A stretch of 64,000 nt of DNA from Sinanaerobacter chloroacetimidivorans (GCF_018128545.1 NZ_JAGSND010000012.1:62001-126000); one strand, 5' to 3'. Positions 44,687 to 54,210 are shown, counted from the stretch's first letter. Numbers and translations: made by a program. The notes: generated by a model not told the origin, from the letters alone.

Positions 44687-45274
44687 TTATTTTGTTGGTG
44701 GCTTATAGAAATGGATTCCTTCGATCTCGCATACAAATTCCATTTTCTGCTCAATGGTCTTGTCTTCCGTAAAATCCGGATCAACGAAGTAATAAGTATC
44801 CTCTGTCAGTTCTTTCACACCGGTTCCTTTCAAAACTGCATAGGCAGCCTGAATGGAATCCGGCTCGATTTCTTTTTCATAAGCAGAACCGTCGTAAATC
44901 GGGGTAAACTGATATGGAGCAGTCATGATAGCCAACAGATCATCGCCATAATATGGGCCGGTCCATCGATTCATCACCACCTGTCCGACAGCAACTTTGG
45001 CTTTATAAGACAAGCCGTAAGCTTCTGCATTGATCAAATGGATTAAGATATCCGTTTCTTTTCGGGTGACGGCTCCGCCGCCATTTGCATCAGGAAAGAG
45101 ATCGTCCGGTGCGTCGGAAGCATCATTCGACGACGCTTCTACATAGGACTCCTCAACAGAGACTATATTTTCTGCTTCTCCAGCAGTTGCCTCCATGAAT
45201 AAGCTGAATGTCAATACGGCCAAAATACATATCAATAATTTTACAAGATGGGCCGTTTTTTTTTCCTTTGTCAT
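44687..45274 (-). CDS. SleB-like cell wall hydrolase
   Basis: 195 residues. N-terminal signal or anchor (LVKLLICILAVLTFSLFM), an acidic linker (~35-65), then a Hydrolase_2 domain with ETDILIHLINAEAYGLSYKA, where the Glu in INAEAYG is catalytic, VAVGQVVMNR, and TPIYDGSAY. SleB/CwlJ are lytic transglycosylases that open the spore cortex; shorter relatives such as this also remodel vegetative wall. It supports but does not prove that the host sporulates. Confidence 0.9.
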   Translation of the reverse strand: MTKEKKTAHLVKLLICILAVLTFSLFMEATAGEAENIVSVEESYVEASSNDASDAPDDLFPDANGGGAVTRKETDILIHLINAEAYGLSYKAKVAVGQVVMNRWTGPYYGDDLLAIMTAPYQFTPIYDGSAYEKEIEPDSIQAAYAVLKGTGVKELTEDTYYFVDPDFTEDKTIEQKMEFVCEIEGIHFYKPPTK

Positions 45275-45441
45275 TTTTTAACCCCCATATCTCTCAACAC
45301 AACTCTTACTAGAAGTCTATTGCGAAGGATATGAGGAAAGACCTTTTTTAACAAAATTTCATTTATTTTATTTTCAGGAACTGCGGAAATGCCATATAAC
45401 TACATTACCATGGCAGCGATTACGGCAAATTAATTCGTTTA

Positions 45442-45948
45442 TTATTTTAACTTGTGATTTTCTCTCGTCTTATGCTTCCTCGGCTCAGACACAACGATAA
45501 AAGATTCCGGCTCATAGGATTCTATTGCTTTGATCAACTCCATTTCCTTATGTCTGGTAGTCAGAATATCAAATTTATAGCGGGTACCGTCAATACCGGT
45601 ACCCTCAAATACTGTGAAATGAAAATCACAATCCCGCAAATGACAGATCAGATCCTCATTTTTTCTTTTGATATTTACCGTTACAATGATATTTCCTATG
45701 GCCAGTTTCTTTTCTATAAATCCGCCAAGGCAGATTCCGATTCCGAATCCGCAAGCGTATGTCAGCATGGTTAAAAAATCTTTTTGCCCCGTTAACACCA
45801 AACTCAGTCCGAAAATATAGATGAGTGATTCCAGGAAACCAAAAATAGCAGCAATGGAACATTTATTGCGAACCATAAAATTGGTTCGCAATACCAATAA
45901 CGGAATATAAATCAATTGTATCATAAAAACTAATAATACTTTTTCCAT
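45442..45948 (-). CDS. UPF0316 family membrane protein (DUF5698/DUF2179)
   Basis: 168 residues. Three hydrophobic helices in residues 1-75 (with CGFGIGICLGGFIEKKLAIG) and a cytoplasmic DUF2179-like domain (~85-155) with ILTTRHKEMELIKAIESYEP. Length and order match UPF0316 proteins, whose function is unknown. AAGGTGG precedes the ATG. The 167-base gap to the SleB-like gene shows nothing else. Confidence 0.85.
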   Translation of the reverse strand: MEKVLLVFMIQLIYIPLLVLRTNFMVRNKCSIAAIFGFLESLIYIFGLSLVLTGQKDFLTMLTYACGFGIGICLGGFIEKKLAIGNIIVTVNIKRKNEDLICHLRDCDFHFTVFEGTGIDGTRYKFDILTTRHKEMELIKAIESYEPESFIVVSEPRKHKTRENHKLK

Positions 45949-46114
45949 AGACCCACCTTAACTTTTTATTTTAAGAATACTATTTCACCATGGAAAAGTA
46001 AAAATACTATGAAGTCCGCTTTAACATAAATTACAAGTTTGCTGACCCAAATTGCCCGTTTTAGGATGGCACTCGTGTTTGTGTTAAAAAATTGTCAAAT
46101 TCATAAAATCAACC

Positions 46115-46143
46115 TTGATAATTGGGAGAACAAAGGGTATACT
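46115..46143 (+). promoter_or_regulatory. Sigma-A promoter of the PEPCK-like gene
   Basis: TTGATA (46115-46120), 17 bases, TATACT (46138-46143), 39 bases before the start codon. Confidence 0.75.
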
Positions 46144-46181
46144 TATAAAAATAAACTTTAAAAACCAATTAGGAGGTTAAG

Positions 46182-49100
46182 ATGTCAATTCGGAAAAAAC
46201 TCGGTATAGAATACGGAAATATCGATCCTATCACTACGCGTGAAGACAGGATCCAGTACATCAACTTTAAATTGGCATCCCTCGGTCTGCCCATTTATCG
46301 TTCCAGTGATACACAGGATGAAACAAACACTTATTTCATCGATTTGTTAGAAGACATTATCAAGGACTATAAAGAGAAAAAAAGAATGGTGGATGTGAAT
46401 GAAGTAGGTATTTATAAACGCATCAACCAATTTTTCAGCCAATATTTTCAGGATAGTCCCAACCCGCCAAAAGCAGTGGGTGACTCCCTCACGCTGGATC
46501 ATTACGGTTTGGCCAGAGAAATGTCCCTGCCGCCTGACGGCAATACTTTCAGCAATGAGTACATTAGCAGTTACCGCATAAAACAAGGGGTACTGCATAA
46601 CCCGAGAAACGATAGACGTACCACCGAAGGATCCTTTCATATTGTCGAAGGAGGTCTTCCGATTCCTTATGACAAGAAGGCTGTACCGAAACAAACTTTT
46701 TTAAAGCTTTATGAAGCAGCAGTGAATCCGCCGGAAGATATGAAGCTGCTGCCTTTCACCATCAATCAGGAGCAGCCGGCAAAGACCTTTGTTTCGTTAA
46801 TGATCAAACCTCTGGTGTCGCCAAAAGTACCTGGCGTTCTCGATGAAAAGAGAATGGAAGTACTTTTTGTAGCGCCTGGAAACTTTGTATCCAATCTGGA
46901 TTTCATTGAATCCGTTTTCGGAAACATGGGAGATCCCAGCTTTCACAGCAATGACTCAGGACTTGACGTAGACAAATGGTCTGGACATACAGGCTATATA
47001 TTGCTTGCGCCTCACCTGTCTAAAATGAGAAAAATCGATCTGGGTCTTCCGCATTATAACGATGCTACCGAAAGACAGCGCCGTGACGGCATGTGTTATA
47101 AAGAGGAGAGCGATTTATACAACGACGGCAATGCTTTCAAGCTCACTTGCCGTGACAGCAGCGGCGTAGCAGTAACTCTGATAGCTGATAATTATTATGG
47201 CTATTCCAAGAAGGAGATCAAAACACAGATCGGCTTTGCTGCAAATCTCTTTGGCAATGTGGAAGAAGAACATGCAGGCGGTACCATTGCATATCCTCAA
47301 AAAAATCTCGGTGTACATTATAACGCCATAGAAGATAACAGTCTCGAAGGATATTGCTTTGACGAGGTAATCGAGAAGTACGGAGATAAAATGGATCTGC
47401 AGGAGGATCACTACGGGATTGATAAAATAAATAAACAAATTATCTACCTGCCTGAAAACATTAAAATTGATCTATATAAAAATGAAATAAAATGGACTTA
47501 CGAGGAAAAAGTCAGAACACTGAAATTATTACCGGATTACTTCTACGTATTGCCAAACGGTGAAAAAATCTACATTGAGAAGCATCCGGAGGCCCCTGTT
47601 TGGAAGCTGATCAGCACGGAAGCCAAGGGAACTTTCTGTCATAAGCCCTGTACCGTTTCGGGCGGAGGCAAATCTGAAATTTCCAAGTCTATCAGTAATT
47701 CCATCATTTATGGCACCTATTACGTAAATGACCTGGAGAAAGACCTTGATTATGTAGAACGCATTCTCAACTATGATTACAGGTGCCGGTGGAGAGACTA
47801 CCCGGATAGAACGCGGCCTTCAAGACCGATCTTGTCCATAGACCGTACGTTAGGATCAGTCATTAAACTGCTGACTCCATCCTCGGCTTATACGGACGAA
47901 TTTAACGCCTATATTGAAGCGATTCCCAATCATGTAAAGGCATTGGTTTTCATGGTGAAGAGATTCTACCGTCAATCCTGGGGAAACAACTGGAGAGAGC
48001 ATTTTACCGTGGATTTTATAAACGGCAAGCCCGGAAATGAACTGAAATTTGACAACAGAAGAATCAGACCAAGTTATTTGCGTGTTGGTTTCAGAGATGA
48101 TCAAGCTTGGAGAATCTTTAAGCTGCGCATGGACTTTATGCCCAGCGAAAAGATTCAAATGGAAGACGATATTACCGCTTCGGTCTTGATTCCGAACGAT
48201 CAATTGCCCTATATCAATACTGATTATACCAATGGCAGTTATAAATTTGCGGCAAACTGTGAATACCGGTTCTTCCAGCGTCCGGATGATGCGGTTCACA
48301 AGGGCTATGACCTGCAGGCTGAAAAAGATTTGTCAAGCGGCAATCTTTTTGCAACCAATTATCAACCGCTGACCAAAGAAGATGTGGAAGAAATTAAAAA
48401 TGATGTAATGGGATATATTGCCTACACAGAACCTGTTAAGACACACATTGAGGATTTTTTGAAATGCAGTGATGAATACTGTGTTGTCTCTTCTGAAACA
48501 AGAATTGTAGAAGGCTCAAGAAGTAAAAATCCAAGATATCTGGAGCATCGTTCAGACTTCAGAAATCCTCTTAAGCTGTATCTGGCTGAGGTTGGCGAGC
48601 GCTTCTCAAGAAAGATTCCTCTGGAACAGCCGGTCTTAATGCCGGTAAATGCCATTCTGCCGGGTCGCAGGAATAACCCGCCGGGAGAAGAGGGCGGCAA
48701 GAAGATCCTGCCGTTAAGTGTATATAATCCTATTCATTACCAGGAGCTTCCGGAGCTGTTTATGGATTTCGTCAGCAGTTTAACCGGGAAATCGCCTTCC
48801 ACAACCGGTGCAGGCTCTGAAGGCGCATTGACAAAGGGCCCCTTCAATATGTTACTGCCGGTTTACGATTTGAATAATGCACTGCTGTCCTATATTTTAG
48901 GAGATTACAATGCCTTTACCACTCCGGCCGGGCACATCGGAGCCAATGTTCGGGTGGATCACGACATATCCATGCTGGTGCCTGAAATCTGGTCCAGGCT
49001 GAAAGAAGCGGAACGAAATCCTGCCAAATTGATTCAGGAAGGTTCCTTTGAAAAGCTGGAAGACTTCGAATATAACGGTGTGATGGTTCCGGTAAGTCGT

Positions 49101-49652
49101 TTGGGATATCGTATGACAGACATATTCTGCTATAAGTATCTCGGTAAGATTTTCGATGAGCCGCAAACCATTTTCAGTGAGGACATTCTGAAGCCTGAAA
49201 AGCAGAGCATGGAGGATTTTGTAGATGGTGTGCTGAACATTGCCAACGGTCACAAAAAAGCTGCCCTCAACTATTTTGAGGATGGCAGCGCCGAGGATGC
49301 CATTCCGCCGATCAAAGCCATATTGCATATTATGGCTTACGGTGAATATGAAGGTCATACACTGGAATCCAATGAGGTTCGTGATCTGTTTAAAAAAGAG
49401 ACTGTGATGTCCAGTGACTGGTATGCGGAAAGACTGAAGAATAAACAACGCATTGATGTAAACCTGATTCAGAGAAAGATTCAGAATCTCGAAGCCTTTA
49501 TTGCCGACCCGATCAATGCATCAGTTATCAAAGAATTCCATTATGATACAAGGCTGCAGAATGCAAAGGATACCTTGCAGTATTATCAAACAGATGCGTA
49601 CCGGGAAGAACTGAAGGGTTCCATTGGTGCGGCAGCCATTGCAGTGGACTGA
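46182..49652 (+). CDS. PPi-type phosphoenolpyruvate carboxykinase (probable)
   Basis: 1156 residues, single gene after GGAGG. The size is about twice that of ATP- or GTP-PEPCK and matches the ~1100-1200-residue PPi-dependent enzymes known from Propionibacterium and Entamoeba. Motifs I associate with that family are IADNYYGYSKKEIKTQI near 330-350, EEEHAGGT just after, and the P-loop-like CTVSGGGKSEISKS near 490-500. No signal peptide or membrane helix. The enzyme interconverts PEP + CO2 + phosphate with oxaloacetate + PPi in the cytoplasm, saving energy in anaerobes. The assignment is from remembered motifs and length, not alignment; older annotations call such proteins hypothetical. Confidence 0.72.
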   Translation: MSIRKKLGIEYGNIDPITTREDRIQYINFKLASLGLPIYRSSDTQDETNTYFIDLLEDIIKDYKEKKRMVDVNEVGIYKRINQFFSQYFQDSPNPPKAVGDSLTLDHYGLAREMSLPPDGNTFSNEYISSYRIKQGVLHNPRNDRRTTEGSFHIVEGGLPIPYDKKAVPKQTFLKLYEAAVNPPEDMKLLPFTINQEQPAKTFVSLMIKPLVSPKVPGVLDEKRMEVLFVAPGNFVSNLDFIESVFGNMGDPSFHSNDSGLDVDKWSGHTGYILLAPHLSKMRKIDLGLPHYNDATERQRRDGMCYKEESDLYNDGNAFKLTCRDSSGVAVTLIADNYYGYSKKEIKTQIGFAANLFGNVEEEHAGGTIAYPQKNLGVHYNAIEDNSLEGYCFDEVIEKYGDKMDLQEDHYGIDKINKQIIYLPENIKIDLYKNEIKWTYEEKVRTLKLLPDYFYVLPNGEKIYIEKHPEAPVWKLISTEAKGTFCHKPCTVSGGGKSEISKSISNSIIYGTYYVNDLEKDLDYVERILNYDYRCRWRDYPDRTRPSRPILSIDRTLGSVIKLLTPSSAYTDEFNAYIEAIPNHVKALVFMVKRFYRQSWGNNWREHFTVDFINGKPGNELKFDNRRIRPSYLRVGFRDDQAWRIFKLRMDFMPSEKIQMEDDITASVLIPNDQLPYINTDYTNGSYKFAANCEYRFFQRPDDAVHKGYDLQAEKDLSSGNLFATNYQPLTKEDVEEIKNDVMGYIAYTEPVKTHIEDFLKCSDEYCVVSSETRIVEGSRSKNPRYLEHRSDFRNPLKLYLAEVGERFSRKIPLEQPVLMPVNAILPGRRNNPPGEEGGKKILPLSVYNPIHYQELPELFMDFVSSLTGKSPSTTGAGSEGALTKGPFNMLLPVYDLNNALLSYILGDYNAFTTPAGHIGANVRVDHDISMLVPEIWSRLKEAERNPAKLIQEGSFEKLEDFEYNGVMVPVSRLGYRMTDIFCYKYLGKIFDEPQTIFSEDILKPEKQSMEDFVDGVLNIANGHKKAALNYFEDGSAEDAIPPIKAILHIMAYGEYEGHTLESNEVRDLFKKETVMSSDWYAERLKNKQRIDVNLIQRKIQNLEAFIADPINASVIKEFHYDTRLQNAKDTLQYYQTDAYREELKGSIGAAAIAVD

Positions 49653-49694
49653 ACGTAAAAATCAAATTAAAAAAATCATAATAAATATATAAAA

Positions 49695-49735
49695 GAAAGA
49701 CTATGGAGTTGAAAAATTCACATAGTCTTTTTCTT
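49695..49735. terminator. Terminator after the PEPCK-like gene
   Basis: GAAAGACTATG (49695-49705) pairs with CATAGTCTTTTTC (49721-49733) and runs into T-rich sequence. Confidence 0.85.
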
Positions 49736-49783
49736 GTATATAATTTTATATTATATACTTACAGCTATTTTTTTTATTTAAAA

Positions 49784-50077
49784 CTATTTATCCAGATTTA
49801 GAGATGTATAACCTGACATTTGATGTGTATGCATATCAGCTCTACTGGTAACACCCTTGTAAGAATGAAAGTGGCCGCCTTCATACTCTATTTCAGGTCC
49901 TGTTTGAATCTTGTAATGATGATCGTGGCCGTCATTTACTGTAGTGTCACCTTCCATAGAGTGAATATGACCGGGCTGATCAGGATCTACACTGGTATAA
50001 CCCGAGTACCCATGCTCATGTCCATCATTAATTGATGTATTCCCGTTATAATAATGGGAATGAAGTTCATTCATCAT
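49784..50077 (-). CDS. YmaF-family His/Gly-rich small protein
   Basis: 97 residues starting at one of two adjacent ATGs after GGGGG. Composed of repeating HxHxYxGxT-type units: ELHSHYYNGNTSINDGHEHGYSG, GHIHSMEGDTTVNDGHDHHY, GHFHSYKGVTS, MHTHQMSGYTS, each about 22-25 residues. This is the YmaF (PF12788) pattern. About a sixth of residues are His, so metal binding is plausible. Family function is unknown; a spore or surface role has been suggested by context in Bacillus but is not shown here. Confidence 0.8.
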   Translation of the reverse strand: MMNELHSHYYNGNTSINDGHEHGYSGYTSVDPDQPGHIHSMEGDTTVNDGHDHHYKIQTGPEIEYEGGHFHSYKGVTSRADMHTHQMSGYTSLNLDK

Positions 50078-50167
50078 ATTTATTCCCCCATGTTTTCGGT
50101 TTTTGAATTTTTCTTCATATTATGATGATTTGAATAGGATTGTGTTTAATATTTACACCCTTTTTCG

Positions 50168-51640
50168 TTATTTAAGACCATCATAAACTGAGTTCAGGAG
50201 TACTTTGTTGGAGTCCTGGCTGAGCTCCCAAATCATGGCTCCGCCCAAACCTTTCGATTTAATGTAATCCGTTTTTATTCCGATAGACTGGGGATCTTCA
50301 TAGCTGATAAATACGGTACCGTTAAATAACCAGGGAACCATGGATTGGGAATGAAAGTATCTGGTATATCCCGGTTTGTTTAGATAATTGGTAACAATGG
50401 AATGGTAGCTGATGGAGCTTGCTCCTGAAAATCTTTGGTACAGCCCGTTATTCGCATTATTTACAGAGGAGTACAGGTAGCCGTAAAATGGAATGCCGAC
50501 GACAATTTTATCCTTTGGGAAGGAAGCCTGGTACCAGGCATTCAGGCTGGAGTCTACACTTGCTTTGTATTGCGGCGTTACATCGCTGTTGGTGTATAAC
50601 GGTGCATGCAGGTCTGTATAAGAGTCCCAGGTTCCATGAAGGTCATAAGTCATGATGGTAGCATAGTCCAAATACTGGTGGATCAGGGAAAGCTCCGTAT
50701 TGTTGGCATAGGAACCGCCTGCACCTCCGGCGATGGTAAGGAGATAATGTTTATTGTCCACGGCTCCGCGTGCATCTAGTTTTTCACGGATTTTCTTAAG
50801 CAATAACGTAAAGTTTTGCTTGTCCTCAGCACGCTTGGCGTTTGTAGTCAATCCTCCGCTGACAGGGTATTCCCAATCGAGGTCAACACCATCAAAGCCG
50901 TATTGTGTGATGAATGTCACACAACTGTCTGCAAAGGCAGTTCTGGATGCATCTGTCAGGGCCGCATCAGAAAATTTACCTGACCAGGACCAGCCGCCTA
51001 CGGAGATTAAAGTCTTTAAGTTCGGATTGGTGGTTTTTAAAGCATTCAGCATTTTAAAATTATTAACGTCAATGTCTGGATAACCAAGTGTAATTTTAAG
51101 ATCCGGCCCGATATTCGCAAATGCGTAGTTGATATGGGTTAGCTTCGTCGCATCGATTTTGTCCGGTGTGGTACCGGTATAGGTCGCCCAGGCGGCATAG
51201 TATCCGACGATTCTATTACTTAATGGTTGAGGTACAGGTGTGGGCGGAGGTAAAGGGGTTGTGGCTGTGGTGGTAACTGAAATAACATTACTTGATACTG
51301 AAATGTTTCCTTTTGCATCCTTTGCCTTTACATAGAATTGATAGGTGGTTGCCGGCGTAAGACTGGCTGCGGTATAGGAAGTGGCTGTTGAGGATGAAAG
51401 GTATGTATTATTGCGATAGATATCATATGTTTTTACGCCGATATTGTCCGTTGATGGGTTCCATGAAAGGGTAACTGAGGTTTCGTTTACAGATGTTGCC
51501 CGTAAATTAGTGGGGGCCGTTGGTGCTGTCTTATCCGGCTTCGCTCCAAAAGCATAATGGTTGCTTGCATAGCTGAAGACCAGCAAAAAAACCAGGGTTA
51601 AAGCGAGAATTGTTTTGTACATATTCTGTTTTTTAATCAT
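50168..51640 (-). CDS. Secreted GH18 chitinase with fibronectin type III domain
   Basis: 490 residues. A signal peptide (ILALTLVFLLVFSYASNHYA) is followed by an FnIII domain (~37-125, APTNLRATSVNETSVTLSWN) and a Pro/Thr linker (TTPLPPPTPVPQP). The GH18 barrel (~143-490) has SVGGWSWSGKF and the catalytic DxxDxDxE as DGVDLDWEYP. It hydrolyses chitin or related N-acetylglucosamine polymers outside the cell. YaaH-type spore-coat GH18 enzymes usually carry LysM domains, which are absent here. GGAAGGG precedes the ATG. Confidence 0.93.
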   Translation of the reverse strand: MIKKQNMYKTILALTLVFLLVFSYASNHYAFGAKPDKTAPTAPTNLRATSVNETSVTLSWNPSTDNIGVKTYDIYRNNTYLSSSTATSYTAASLTPATTYQFYVKAKDAKGNISVSSNVISVTTTATTPLPPPTPVPQPLSNRIVGYYAAWATYTGTTPDKIDATKLTHINYAFANIGPDLKITLGYPDIDVNNFKMLNALKTTNPNLKTLISVGGWSWSGKFSDAALTDASRTAFADSCVTFITQYGFDGVDLDWEYPVSGGLTTNAKRAEDKQNFTLLLKKIREKLDARGAVDNKHYLLTIAGGAGGSYANNTELSLIHQYLDYATIMTYDLHGTWDSYTDLHAPLYTNSDVTPQYKASVDSSLNAWYQASFPKDKIVVGIPFYGYLYSSVNNANNGLYQRFSGASSISYHSIVTNYLNKPGYTRYFHSQSMVPWLFNGTVFISYEDPQSIGIKTDYIKSKGLGGAMIWELSQDSNKVLLNSVYDGLK

Positions 51641-51789
51641 TGAAAAGCCCTTCCTCTTTCATATTTTATGAGGCAAGTATATCATAACCCCTTTCCCTTG
51701 AGGATGAACAATATATGGTAAATAGAACTGCCTTTTGAATCGATCCTTCTTTGGAGGAATCGGAAATTTATAGTAAGGAGAATTACGAT

Positions 51790-52047
51790 TTGGACAAACA
51801 TTACGATATTATAATCATTGGAGCCGGCCCGGCCGGAAGTATGACTGCCTTTCATCTCGCCGGACATTTTAGGGTACTGGTGATTGAGGCACATGCTCTG
51901 CCGCGGTATAAATCTTGCTCGGAAGTTTTGATCAAGAAATCGGTAGAGTTTTTGAAAAATCATTTTGGCTGTATCCTGGATAGGACCTTTTCTATTATAC
52001 AATTTATATACAAGTGTTTAAAATCTTTACACTTATATATAAATTGA
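51790..52047 (+). pseudogene. Truncated FAD-dependent oxidoreductase (geranylgeranyl reductase-like), N-terminal fragment
   Basis: A TTG at 51790 after AAGGAG opens a frame beginning DKHYDIIIIGAGPAGSMTA, the FAD-binding Rossmann motif, followed by LVIEAHALPRYKSCSEVL, typical of geranylgeranyl-reductase/FixC-type flavoproteins of ~350-400 residues. Family-like sequence stops near residue 60 (about 51970) and the frame ends at 52047. No remainder of the gene is found downstream, where the efflux cluster begins. It is probably a rearrangement remnant. Confidence 0.7.
52008..52040. promoter_or_regulatory. TetR operator 1 of the efflux cluster
   Basis: ACAAGTGT (52010-52017) and ACACTT (52029-52034) with flanking TATA on both sides form an imperfect dyad. 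The ACAAGTGT/ACACTTGT half-sites are those of the perfect dyad at 54165-54191. It is ~80 bases before the TolC-like gene. Confidence 0.75.
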
Positions 52048-52115
52048 ATATTTTCATTTTTTCACTTTAGCGGTATCTTATATCAAGAAATAAAAAGCAA
52101 TAAGGGGACGAGAAA

Positions 52116-53480
52116 ATGAAAAGCAAATTACTATGCATTATGCTGGCGGCAGCAATGATATCAACAGCAGCAGTTCCTGCATTTGCCGCCGAGTCCGGCA
52201 GCGTAAAAAATCAGGAGACAGCAACCGGAAGTTCTGTCACAACTGCCGCAAATTCAGCAAGTACAACAACGGACACTGCAAATTCGGTCAGCACAACAAC
52301 AGACACTGCAATTACTGCAGGCACAACAACGGAAGAAGGAATAACCGTAAAAGAACCGCTGAAAAAACTGTCGCTAAATGAAGCGCTTAAGATCATGACC
52401 ACTACCGGCACCAGAGCGGAGACTGCGAATTTAAACAAACAATCGGATATGGCGGTGGCAAAAGGATATTCCGAGAAGTACAGCGACATTAAAAAAGCGC
52501 TGAATGATATCGATTACCTGGAATCCCTTCCTTTGCCCTATCAGCAGGCAGCTTTAGCACAGCTCGGCGCATCCAGCATCGTAGAGCTTGCCTATGACGC
52601 CCAGGTAGCGGGTGCGACGGAAAATAATAAAAAGATTATGGCACTCAGAAGAAACTTTGCCAATAACAACACGGAAAACAACTATCAGGCGGACCTGAAT
52701 CAAATCAGGCAGGATACCATCAATATTTACAATACGGTGCTCCTTGCAGAGGACAACTATAAAATTGCCAAGGATAACCTTAAGGCTCAGCAGAGAAATT
52801 TGCAGAACGTACTTGCGAAGAAGGAAGTAGGTCTGTTGACGAAGAAGGATGTGCTTCAGGCACAGAGTGCCCTGACCGATGCAGAGAAAGAGGTAAGAGC
52901 AGCAAAAACCAAGATGGAGTATGCTCGCATGAGCTTTAACTATTTATTGGGATATCACGTGCTTCAGGAAGTGGAATTTACAGATAAGCTGACAGAAAGT
53001 ACCGGAGCGGCAATTGATACGGAAAAAGCTGTAAAGAACGCGCTGGACAACAGGAATGAGATCAGAGGAGCCGATTTCGCAAAAGATATTTATAAAATAC
53101 TATTTGATGATATAGCAGCTTATCCGAAAACGTCAGCCACCTATCTGAATGCGCAGATCAAATATCTGAATGCTGAAAAAACTGCCAAGGATGCCAGAGT
53201 GCAGATCGAAATCGACATTCGAAACAAGGCTGCGGAAGTTGCCGACAAAAAGGCGGCTCTGGATGCTGCACGATCGCTTCAAAGCTACGCCCAGGAGGGA
53301 TTAAGACTGATAACACTGACCAATGAAGAAGGGCTGAGCACGGTGGAAGAACTCCTGACCGCTCAGGTAAACCTTTATAAGGCAAATTTAAATGTTGCAA
53401 AAGCAACGTCGGAATACAATCTGGCACTGGAGGCCTATCTGAATGCGCAGGGCGTGGGAACCATGAGGATTCCTCTATAG
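52116..53480 (+). CDS. TolC-family outer-membrane-factor-like protein
   Basis: 454 residues. A signal peptide (LLCIMLAAAMISTAAVPAFA) is followed by a low-complexity Thr/Ser/Ala linker with repeated TTTDTA (~45-75). Two long helical hairpins then follow, as in TolC (QQRNLQNVLAKKEVGLLTKKDVLQAQ and later DKKAALDAARSLQSYAQEG, NEEGLSTVEELLTAQVNLYK). TolC proteins are ducts through the outer membrane; relatives without a beta-barrel occur in single-membrane Clostridia. It heads an efflux cluster with HlyD and two permeases. AAGGGG precedes the ATG. Confidence 0.85.
   Translation: MKSKLLCIMLAAAMISTAAVPAFAAESGSVKNQETATGSSVTTAANSASTTTDTANSVSTTTDTAITAGTTTEEGITVKEPLKKLSLNEALKIMTTTGTRAETANLNKQSDMAVAKGYSEKYSDIKKALNDIDYLESLPLPYQQAALAQLGASSIVELAYDAQVAGATENNKKIMALRRNFANNNTENNYQADLNQIRQDTINIYNTVLLAEDNYKIAKDNLKAQQRNLQNVLAKKEVGLLTKKDVLQAQSALTDAEKEVRAAKTKMEYARMSFNYLLGYHVLQEVEFTDKLTESTGAAIDTEKAVKNALDNRNEIRGADFAKDIYKILFDDIAAYPKTSATYLNAQIKYLNAEKTAKDARVQIEIDIRNKAAEVADKKAALDAARSLQSYAQEGLRLITLTNEEGLSTVEELLTAQVNLYKANLNVAKATSEYNLALEAYLNAQGVGTMRIPL
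52253..52340 (+). repeat. Tandem ~36-bp coding repeats in the TolC-like gene
   Basis: Three imperfect copies of a unit containing ACAACAACGGACACTGCA encode NSASTTTDTA, NSVSTTTDTA and ITAGTTTEE. The tract forms a flexible linker behind the signal peptide. Confidence 0.7.
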
Positions 53481-53508
53481 GGTTCCTCTTATAGGGTTTG
53501 CCTTGTTT

Positions 53509-54099
53509 TTACGGGGTTTCCCTTGCTTTACGCTCTTCTGCAAATCTCTCCAAAGCCTGCCGTGCAGAACCGGAGACGATCAGGTCAAGAATGTGAATGA
53601 CCTCTTCGGGAGAACGCTTCATTCCGTTCGTAACCCAATCCTCCAAAAGGGAAGCAAAGGAAATGCTGTAAAAATGGGCGAGATATTGAAAGTCCTCTTC
53701 ATCATACTCGATTCCTTTTGTATTCTCTTTCAGAAAACGCATACAGATACCGAAAGCGTCTTTGTAGAAGAATTTTTTCAGGGAGTCTCTGCCTACCGAG
53801 TGAAAGATGCAAAGGGAAAGTGCTTCGTTGCTCTGGATATATCGAAGAAGGTATATGCCTGCATCCTGCCAGGAAAGAAAATTTTCGCTTTCCTTTATCG
53901 TGGAAACCACCTCGTGGTCGATCATCCATTCAAGAAGTTCATAGATATCCTGGAAGTGATAATAAAAAGTCTGACGGTTCAAGCCGCTGTCTTCAACGAT
54001 TTCCCGGATACTGATTTTGTTTAACGGTTTGACAGACAGAAATTTCTTAAGAGATTGGGCCATCGCCTTTTTGGTTAAGTCTGTTTTGCCTGAATACAT
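53509..54099 (-). CDS. TetR-family repressor of the efflux cluster
   Basis: 196 residues. The DNA-binding domain reads MAQSLKKFLSVKPLNKISIREI then GLNRQTFYYHFQDIYELL, the YHFxD form of the TetR group with a TetR_C_8-type C-terminus related to dihydroxyacetone kinase activators (ending in GSARQALERFAEE). AAGGAGGTCGTC precedes the ATG. It lies inside the cluster on the opposite strand, between matching operators at ~52025 and 54178, both presumably bound by this protein. Confidence 0.92.
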   Translation of the reverse strand: MYSGKTDLTKKAMAQSLKKFLSVKPLNKISIREIVEDSGLNRQTFYYHFQDIYELLEWMIDHEVVSTIKESENFLSWQDAGIYLLRYIQSNEALSLCIFHSVGRDSLKKFFYKDAFGICMRFLKENTKGIEYDEEDFQYLAHFYSISFASLLEDWVTNGMKRSPEEVIHILDLIVSGSARQALERFAEERKARETP

Positions 54100-54164
54100 T
54101 ATGACGACCTCCTTGTTTAAACTGAAAAGTATTATAGATATTATGACGTATTCTCAATCATTTT

Positions 54165-54191
54165 ACAAGTGTATAAAATATATACACTTGT
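54165..54191. promoter_or_regulatory. TetR operator 2, perfect 11-bp dyad
   Basis: ACAAGTGTATA (54165-54175), AAATA, TATACACTTGT (54181-54191). It lies between the divergent tetR and the 106-residue gene, so it can control both. Confidence 0.88.
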
Positions 54192-54210
54192 AGCAAAAAA
54201 GGGGTTTAAA

